Translations under genes and position numbers: made by a program | In this document: positions 1-7,600 of the stretch, one piece after another | How the letters are laid out: each line of letters starts with the position of its first letter | Position numbering within the stretch: position 1 is the stretch's first letter | Notes under the pieces: generated by a model | Told to the model about the DNA's origin: nothing | Seen by the model: the letters and a program-made list of their open reading frames with translations, nothing else | Databases searched by the model: none | NCBI GenBank assembly: GCA_002419365.1 | Contig: DIGA01000044.1 | Location: forward strand, 1-10,094 | Length of the DNA stretch: 10,094 bases | From: Mageeibacillus sp. UBA5734 | Lineage (GTDB): Bacteria; Bacillota; Clostridia; Saccharofermentanales; UBA5734 | Reading direction: 5' to 3'

Positions 1-197
1 TCACGGTAATAAGCAAAGAGCCGTCAATATCGATTGGTTGACAGGTCGGATGTAAGGTGCTATTTTGAGAATTGGAGGGTTGAATAAATTATTTACTAAA
101 AATCTCCAGCCCTCCAGCAGAAAATTGAATATGTTTAGGATGTGTAGAACTTCTGATCCCTATGTGGACGCTTGGGTCAGGAGCGAGCAAATAGCGT
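1..197. other. Left flank, no confident gene
   Basis: This stretch is clearly more AT-rich than the rest of the window, and I can support no gene in it. On the + strand the frame beginning at base 2 stays open to a TAA at 53-55 and would read as a 17-residue C-terminal tail ending in DWLTGRM. It could be the end of an upstream gene, but it is too short to judge. The same frame then runs from 56 to a TAA at 197-199, with an ATG at 131 that would give 22 residues; it has no convincing ribosome-binding site and no recognisable content. A 7-base inverted repeat (73-79 with 110-116) has a 30-base loop and is too weak to call. The low GC and the terminator that follows fit a 3' untranslated or intergenic region. 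Confidence 0.5.
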
Positions 198-226
198 AAC
201 CGGCCTTGTGGGTCGGTTTTTATTTT
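198..226 (+). terminator. Rho-independent terminator
   Basis: An 8-base-pair stem is formed by AACCGGCC (198-205) and GGTCGGTT (211-218), with one G-U pair and a 5-base loop TTGTG. It is followed directly by a T-rich run, TTTATTTT (219-226). This is a classical factor-independent terminator on the + strand. It most likely ends transcription of a gene to the left of the window. The TTG at 206 that could formally extend the TPR frame lies in the loop, which argues that the TPR gene starts downstream. Confidence 0.75.
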
Positions 227-268
227 CTTGGCGCAAGCAGAAGTATCGTTAGACAGTTTGAAGCTAGA

Positions 269-273
269 CGGAG
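269..273 (+). promoter_or_regulatory. Ribosome-binding site of the TPR gene
   Basis: CGGAG sits 7 bases before the ATG at 281, a good Shine-Dalgarno match at normal spacing. It decides the start in favour of ATG 281 over the in-frame TTG at 206, which lies inside the terminator hairpin. I see no convincing -35/-10 pair between 227 and 268, so the promoter position is unresolved. Confidence 0.6.
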
Positions 274-280
274 CAACAGG

Positions 281-1522
281 ATGCTGGATGCTGAAGGTAG
301 GACCACTGGGCGTTGGACCGGGCGAGCCGCTTTGAGAATTGTGGCTGTGTTGCTGGTTGCAGCGCTTTTTTTGATGCTCCTGGGTCAAACCTCCATCCGG
401 CCGCAAGACTGGCCGGACGGTCCGGAAGCCTTCGCCGCCCAGTATCTCTATGATGAAAACACCTATATCGATCAAAACCAGATCCTGCGCGGGGGAGAAG
501 CAGCCGTGGCTGCACTTTCGGCGCCACGGTCTTTTGCTGATTATGAACAATTGGCTGAGATTGCAATCGCCAAAGGGCAGTATGACAAGGCTTTGCCGGC
601 GATTGCTTCTTGCATTGAACTGGCAGAGGCAGATCGGGATGCGAACTTGATGGCTCGCCTGTACTTGAAAAAGGGCTGCCTGGAGACTCTGACCGGCGAG
701 GATACCCGTGCGCTCACAAGTCTCGGTTTGGCTACAGCTCTGGATCCTTTGCTCCCTGAAGCCTGGCTGGTCCAGACCGAAATCCAGATCCGCCAGCAGG
801 ACTGGCTGAAAGCAGCAGACAGTCTGGACCGTTATATGGAATTGAAACCGGAAGATACCCGGATGCTGGCTGCCCTGGCGGAAATCCAGGAAATGAATGG
901 CGACTACCCCGGAGCGATCGCCTCTTACACGCAATCGTTGGTCAGGCATCAGATATCGGATCCGGCTATCTGGCTCCGCCGTGGCAGTTGTTATTTACAG
1001 ATCGATGACTTCGCCCAGGCCGCTGCCGATTTCAAACAGGCACTGGCCCTCGAGCCAGATCATCTTGCCGTCCAGGAAAACATTGCCCTGTGCTATTTGC
1101 TGCTCGAAGACTATGAGGCAGTCCTTGCTGTTGGCAAGAGCGTAACGGATCTGGACCTGGTTTCTGCTGAATTCTTGCAGCATCTGGGTGTTTCAGCTCT
1201 GGCCCTGGACAGGGCCTCCGAAGCCGAAGCCTTTTTCACATTATCGATCGCCCGGCAGGAAGACTTGACTACCAATTACTACTACCGCGGCGTTTCTTAC
1301 CTGGTCCTTGAACACTATGCCAATGCTCAGGCTGATTTTACCAAGTCCATCCAGCGCGGCGAAATGCTGCAGCTGAGCTATTACAACCGTGGCGTCTGTG
1401 CGGTCCATCTGGAAAATTACCAGCTGGCTCAGGCGGACATGCAGCAGACCCTCGCCCTCGGTGAGGATGACCAATTGAACCAGGCTGCCCGGAGTCTTCT
1501 CAGGCAACTCGGCCAATCCTGA
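281..1522 (+). CDS. Membrane-anchored exported TPR protein
   Basis: The product is 413 residues. A short Arg-containing N-terminus (R7, R11, R15, R19) precedes a strong hydrophobic segment at about residues 17-35 (ALRIVAVLLVAALFLMLLG). There is no good cleavage site after it, so it is probably a signal anchor; by the positive-inside rule the rest lies outside the cytoplasmic membrane. From about residue 85 to the end the chain is a series of roughly nine helical pairs with the tetratricopeptide pattern. The clearest are at about 228-260 (W/L, G, Y, A and P at the usual places), 331-361 and 365-396. TPR arrays bind proteins or peptides and have no catalytic activity of their own; no enzyme motif is visible. 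The start at 281 is set by the ribosome-binding site and by the upstream terminator. The stop is 41 bases before the giant secreted protein gene, with no terminator between, so the two are probably one operon. A role as scaffold or export/assembly partner of that protein is inference. The TPR assignment is firm; the partner is not. Confidence 0.9.
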   Translation: MLDAEGRTTGRWTGRAALRIVAVLLVAALFLMLLGQTSIRPQDWPDGPEAFAAQYLYDENTYIDQNQILRGGEAAVAALSAPRSFADYEQLAEIAIAKGQYDKALPAIASCIELAEADRDANLMARLYLKKGCLETLTGEDTRALTSLGLATALDPLLPEAWLVQTEIQIRQQDWLKAADSLDRYMELKPEDTRMLAALAEIQEMNGDYPGAIASYTQSLVRHQISDPAIWLRRGSCYLQIDDFAQAAADFKQALALEPDHLAVQENIALCYLLLEDYEAVLAVGKSVTDLDLVSAEFLQHLGVSALALDRASEAEAFFTLSIARQEDLTTNYYYRGVSYLVLEHYANAQADFTKSIQRGEMLQLSYYNRGVCAVHLENYQLAQADMQQTLALGEDDQLNQAARSLLRQLGQS

Positions 1523-1563
1523 ATCCTATTTGCAGCAACAGCTTTTCTCCTGGATTGGATGTG

Positions 1564-1695
1564 ATGATCGTGGAACGATACGGTTCTCGGTTTGGCAGAT
1601 GCAAGTATTTGCAGTGGGTAGCAGCCTTTGCCCTGGTGGTGCTTCTGGTCTTGACGGGCCCGCCCTGGGAACCGTCGAATGGGGCTGTCTGGGCC
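1564..1695 (+). other. Signal peptide of the giant protein
   Basis: Residues 1-44 show a basic n-region (R5, R9, R12, K14), a hydrophobic core at about 18-31 (WVAAFALVVLLVLT), a Gly-Pro-Pro break, and a likely signal peptidase I site AVWA|SS after Ala44. The n-region is somewhat long, but no extended 'ESPR'-type signal is seen. This marks the product as exported through the Sec pathway. The cleavage position is predicted by eye. Confidence 0.75.
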
Positions 1696-4600
1696 AGTTC
1701 GACGGATTCGCTGCCATCCAGTGAGCTTGATGAAACAGTCGGGGAATCGCCCGACTTGGTCAGTGAGCCCCCTGAGCCAGCCAGCGAACCGACGGAACCG
1801 ACCGGTGAACCAACGGAGCCAGCCAGCGAGCCGATCGAGCCGGAAGCCTTGGCGACTGAGCCAACCGGCGAACCAACGGAGCCGGTAGTACCAGAAGCGT
1901 CACTTGAAAACACAGCGACACTGATCCTGCCGTCTGAAACGGAACTGGCCGAGCCGGTAGAGACCATCGATTCAGATCCACCTCTCCTGATGAGCTTGAG
2001 TACCGAATCCACCAGTGACCCAGAAATTTCAGCACTGTCTTTGCTCTCCGAAAGTGCCGAAATTCCGGAAACAACGCAAACCTTTACCAGCACGGACCAG
2101 GCCAATGCGATCCAGCAGGCGGTCGACGCCGCGCTGGAGTATGCTTTGGCCCATGCAACAACGACTGCGCTGACCATTGAAGTCCAAGATGGACAGTATC
2201 AGGGCGGCCTTCAGATCATCGCCGAACCTGGCGATGTCCTGGCCACTCCGCTGACTTTGACGATCCAGGCCCATGACGCCGGCGGCGACCTGCTGTCTTC
2301 AGCAGGCAATGTCCGCCTGGCCGGTGACCTGCAGATAGACTATCCCAACCTGAACCTGATTCTCGCCGGCATTTATCTGTCCCTCGATAAAATGGCCCAG
2401 GCGCAAAACCTCGCTGGCCTGACGATCTATGGCACAACGGAGGATGACACCCTCGTGCTCGATAGCAATGGTGTGGCTTTAGTTGCGCTTCATGGTGGAG
2501 ACGGCCAGGATTCGCTATCGGTGACCAGCAGTGGACAGGTCTATGATCCCGATGCCATTGTGGTTCCAGGATCATCGATCATCCTCGACGGTGGACCGGG
2601 CGATGACCGGATCCAAGTCGAGACCCATACAGCATTTTCGGCCAATGGCCCGGTTACGGTGACGGTCAAAGGCGGAACCGGTTCCGGCAGTGGGAGCATT
2701 TCGGAAAACGATCGCCTGGATCTGGCTGGTACACTGGACGATGAAGTGGAAGCAGGAAATCGGATCACGGGGAATGCCAGTGCGATCACGTTGCAGGCGA
2801 TGGCTGGCATCGAGCTTTTTGGCACTTGGCAGATAGAAAAATACAGCAAATCTTTGTCGGTTACAATGAGTGAACTTGAAACGGTGACCGATGACCTGGC
2901 AAACAAAAGGATAATTCCGGTTGGCACCACGCAAACGTTGGGACCTGTCATGGGCCAGTCGTTTACAGACTACCAGATCGTGGTCGAGCCAAGTCAGCCG
3001 ATCGCTGCATCGGTCAACCTGACCAATGCGGCCGACCTGTTCCTGACCAAAGTGGTCGCGCGCGGCGACACAATCCAGGTCCAGAATCTCGAAGCGCCCG
3101 GACTCGACATTGTCTTGTCCGGACGCCAGATCCAGGTCCTGGCAGACAGCCGCATCGAAGGGCGCAGTGTGCAGATCGATGCCCTGGATGACGACAGCCA
3201 TGTGATCAGCCTATACAAAAATTCGCTGGACAGTGGCGATCCCGCCAATACGCTGGATGCGGTCGAAGTCAGCACTTTCGACATAACCAGCGCTGCTGGG
3301 ATCACCATCGCCAGCGGGGCTCAGATCCTCTCTGGCCGCTCGATCGACCTCACGGCCCGCAGTGTCCAGACCGCCCCGCTGCTGCCCACGTTCGAAAATC
3401 TGCTGGCAGCTGGCTTGGGTGAATCCTTCAGCCAATTGCTGAACTTCAACTTCCTGGCCATCAAGACCGGGCGGGCGATCATCCAGATCAATGGCTTGCT
3501 CCAGGCCGTGCAGGCGATCCGGGCTACGGCCCTGGCCCTGATCCATGTCTCAGCGGCCAGCGATAACATCTCGCTGATCATGCCGCTGTCGATCGGCGTC
3601 GTAGATGCCCTGGCCCAGGTGCTCACGGGTGAGGGTGCCCGCCTGGAAGCTGGCACAGATGTGGTCCTGCGCGCCTCGACGGATGTCGACCTGACCGCCG
3701 CCGCCCGCACCGGATTCATTCCAGTGGCACTGGCTGTTTCATCAGCCAGCGGCCAGGCAGAAGTCACGGTCGGTGGCAACAGCGTGCTCGAAGCGGATAC
3801 AGGCAGCATCGTGCTGGCGGCCCGTGGCCGGATGAATGTGCTCACCGAAGCGACTGAGCCCAGTGTGCCACCCACGGTTGAGAGCGGCAGTCTCGTGCCT
3901 GGCTCAGGCGGCTATTTTGCTTTCAGCATCATCAAGCAGCTGGTCAAGGCCCAGTTGATCGACACCGCCACGGCGACAGCCGGCGCCGACCTGGCGATCC
4001 TTGCGGATGCCCGCCAGAAAGTGACGAATACGGCCCAGTCATCTGCCAGCCCCAATGGCAACCAGTATACCTTGTCCAATGTCCTGCTCATGCTCACAAG
4101 CCTGCAGAGCCTGGCGGCCAATCCGCAAGGTGTGCTTGGATCAGGCATCAGTGCGCTGAGCAGTGCTGCCGGCAATTTTGTTGAAGTGATCGATGGCGCA
4201 ACAACCGGTTCGTTCCAGCCGCTGGTCGACAACATCTCCGGTGGCAGCGAGAACTCGAGCAGCTTCCAACTGGTCGGCGCTCTGGGCATCTTGTATGCGA
4301 CCAACCAAAGCGTGGCGTTGCTGACCACAAGCAGTCCGGTTTCTGCCACAGGGACGACCCGTGCCGTGTCTTTGCAGGATAGCCAGCTGGCCAACACGGC
4401 TGATGGCTCACCGGTCGGTGGGGCGTCGTCGACAGGTGTCGGCATCGGCGTCGGCGTTGCCGTCACGATCCTCCACCACACCGCCCAGGCCCTGGTCTCA
4501 GCTCCGATCGAGGCAGCCAGCCTGATCGTCCATGCTTTGTCGTTCCATCTCGACGCTGCAACGTCTGCCAAATCCGGAGCCAGCTATGGTTCGATTGGCC

Positions 4601-7600
4601 TGGCCGGTGCGATCGCGGTCCAGATCATCGATGCCCTGAACGAAGCCAAACTCTTGTCCACTGCCACTGTCATCTTGAATGGCGGCAGTTTTGAGCTGCT
4701 GGCCAAGATCCTGAGTTCTGTGCTGTCGACCACCGCGGAGGTGACGGCGGACAGCGAGGCTGGCAAGTTCGGCCTTGGCTCCGGCATTGCGGTTGCCGTC
4801 ACCGGGATCACGGCCCAGGCCCTCATTGAAACCGGCGCCACCCTGCGTCATGCGGCTGACACGCAGCTGGCATCCTTCAAAGCAGAGGCTGTCTATTGTG
4901 GCAAAGAAACAACGTCGGCCAAGGCGGGTGGATCGGGTGGTATTTCACTGATTCCCGCCCTCGCCCTGACGATTTCCAACATCTCTGCCGAGGCGATCAT
5001 CGGCCTGGCCCCTGCTGAGGCCATCCCGCTTGCTGTGGCCGGCGATGTCGATATCCATACGGATTTCAGCATGGAGCGCGATTCGAGTGCGGACGCGACC
5101 TCCAGTGGCACAACGGCCAATGTCGGCATGTCCTTGTCGATCAATATCCTGCATGACAAAACCACCGCCAGACTCAGCCGCAGCATCCGCGCCCGCAACA
5201 TCCGGGTCAGCGCTTCCTCGATCAGCCGCGTCCAGGCCCGGGCCAAAGCGTCCGAGCCAGGGGCTGATCCAATGGCCAAGCTCGATACCGACCCGGTGGG
5301 CGATGAGGAGCCTCCCCCAGCGGAGCCTCCCCCGGCAGACTCTGAAGCCGCTTATGATGAGATGGATGACATCTTTGCCGATGACACAATCCCTGAACCG
5401 GAACCGGAAGAACCCGGTGACGCCGACAAGTTGGCAGACCGTGTGTCTGAAGGGGCAGCAGGCCTCCTGGCCTATATTGGCCAGTCCCAGATCGATCCAA
5501 CCCAGATCATGAACCGGATCAAGGGCCGCAAACCAGCCGCGACCAGCGAAGGGCGCATCACGGTTTCAGCCGCCTTTGTCCTCAACCTCCTGACTCATCA
5601 GTCCCTCGCAGAAATCGACGGCGGGATCAGCCTGCTGGTAACCGAGGCCGTCAGCGTGGTGACCTGGAATGATACCGATGGAAAGGCGATCGCTGACGCC
5701 AGTGCCACTGCCTCACAACTTGGCATTGGCGTGGCTGTGTCGATCCAGGATGTCGACTATGACAACCTGGCCCGGATTGGCGATGTGCGGATCACCGCAG
5801 GCAGCCTGACACTGGCTGCCAACACCTATGGCGCCGACTGGCGCGGCCGGGTTGAAAACCTGATCACAAGCCTGAAGGCAGCCCTCGATGATCCTTCCGG
5901 AATGACCAGCCTGGCCAACTGGGCCGCTGCCCAGCAATCCCCGGACTTGTTCACCGGTCTGACCGCGGCTGCCCAATCAGCCCTGGTCGAAGAACTCCTC
6001 TATCAGGCCTTTGACCTGGAAACCAGTTATGAGATCGAAGATGAGATCCTACTGGCATTGATCGCAGAAAAGCTCGATGCCTTGCTGACGATCCTGACGG
6101 ACACGACTCATCTGGCCAGCTATTTCGCCGCTCAGCTCACCGCAGAGACCCTGCCCGAGATCCGCCAGCAAGCCCTCAAATTCATCGCCGCCCTGTTTGG
6201 CAGCAATGATGAAATGACCGGCCTTGGCCACGATTTCTCCACCCAGAGCATTTCCGGCGCTGGTGGTTCGAAGGTCGGTATCGCCGGTTCGGTCGCGGTC
6301 AGTGCGATTAACGGCACGACCCAGGCTGTACTGATGGACCTGACCACCTTGCCTGCTACAGACATCCTCGTGACAGGTGAGACCCTGATTTTTGCCCAGG
6401 CTTTGCAAACGGTCTACACAACGGCCGGCTCAACGGCTGACCTCGGTGTGGCTGCCAAGGGCAAAAAGAAGAAAGCCACCAATACACCGCCAGCCACACC
6501 GCCACCGCCACCCACGCCAGGAACTGGCACAGGTGGCCGGACGGGCATCGGGGCCTCCTTTGCCATGAGCATGGGCGAGGTCACGGTTGAGTCGCTGATT
6601 GGCCTGAACCGCCGGATCGCAAGTGGCAGCCTGGCGATCGAAGCCCTGCTCTGGAACGATGTCGAGACCATCGCAGTCGCAGGCGCTGACCCCATCGCCC
6701 GCAAGGATGAAATCCTCACCGGAACGGACCCTGAATCGACCGATCCGGATGTGGTGGAAGTCCGCAATGCCTCGACCCAGACGACAACCGCCAATATTTC
6801 GGTGGATGCCGCGGTCGCGCTCAATTTGACGCATCATCTTGTCAATGCTCTGGTTGCCAGCACGGCCTGGATCACAACGACCGGTGATGATACCATTCTG
6901 GTCGGTGACAGCCTGTGGCTCAACTACTATCAGCTGGCCCGCTTTACGGGCCGCACGCTGACCGACGCCAAGGGCAATGCCAGCGGCGCAACCGCAGTTG
7001 GCGCAGCCGCAGCGATCAACCTGGTCGATTCGGACGTGACCGCCAGCTTCCTGGGCCAGGCCACCGTCAACGGATCAGCCCAGATCGATGCCCTGTCTGC
7101 CACGGCTGATGAGGCCCATGCCCTGGCCACCGCCATGGGTGCGGACATCCAGCGTTACCTCAATGCCTTCCGCAAGCTGCGCAATGTAGGAGCTGCCCTG
7201 AACAGCACGCAAGACCTGCTGCTGGAAAAACTGGAGACCTTTGCCAATAGTGAAGATGACAGTGGTGAACCGGTGATTGGTGCTTTGCCCGGTGCGCCGG
7301 CTTCGACCAACGCCCTGCATACCCAGAACATCAGCACGACAGACTCCCCCGACCTCGGTGAGGCCCAGACTGGCATCGACGAGAACGTCGATCCGCAGGA
7401 CACGGGGACCAAGGATGAAAACGATGCCCCGGTCTTTACTATTCCCCAGATCCCGGGCAAACAGCAGACCCAGTCCCAAACCAAGAGCAAATTGCATGTA
7501 GCCGCTGCAGTGGCTGTCAATGTCACCTCCCATGCGACACTCGTCGTTCTCGGTGGCAGCTTCACGGCTCGCACGGTGGCCGCCCATGCTGGCAATGCTG

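Noticed and set aside
65..94. Possible promoter: TTGAGA at 65-70 and an AT-rich -10-like stretch near 87-94
   Set aside because: The -10 match is poor, and the terminator at 198-226 would stand between it and the TPR gene, so it is unlikely to drive that gene.
131..199. 22-codon open frame from ATG 131 to TAA 197
   Set aside because: No ribosome-binding site, no recognisable content and chance length. It ends at the base of the terminator, which is suggestive but not enough.
206..280. TTG at 206 as start of the TPR protein, giving 25 more residues
   Set aside because: The TTG lies in the loop of a rho-independent terminator and lacks a ribosome-binding site, while ATG 281 has CGGAG at 7 bases and puts the charged n-region and membrane segment in the normal position.
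89..949. Antisense open frame of 286 codons opposite the TPR gene
   Set aside because: The + strand has a clear TPR pattern and signal anchor here; the antisense product has no recognisable feature and would also cross the terminator and the intergenic region.
1500..2177. Antisense open frame with Ser/Gly/Val repeats (225 codons)
   Set aside because: Its repetitive part (SVGSLAGSVGSPVGS) is the mirror of the EP-rich stalk-coding DNA on the + strand, and it overlaps the signal peptide and stalk of the giant gene.
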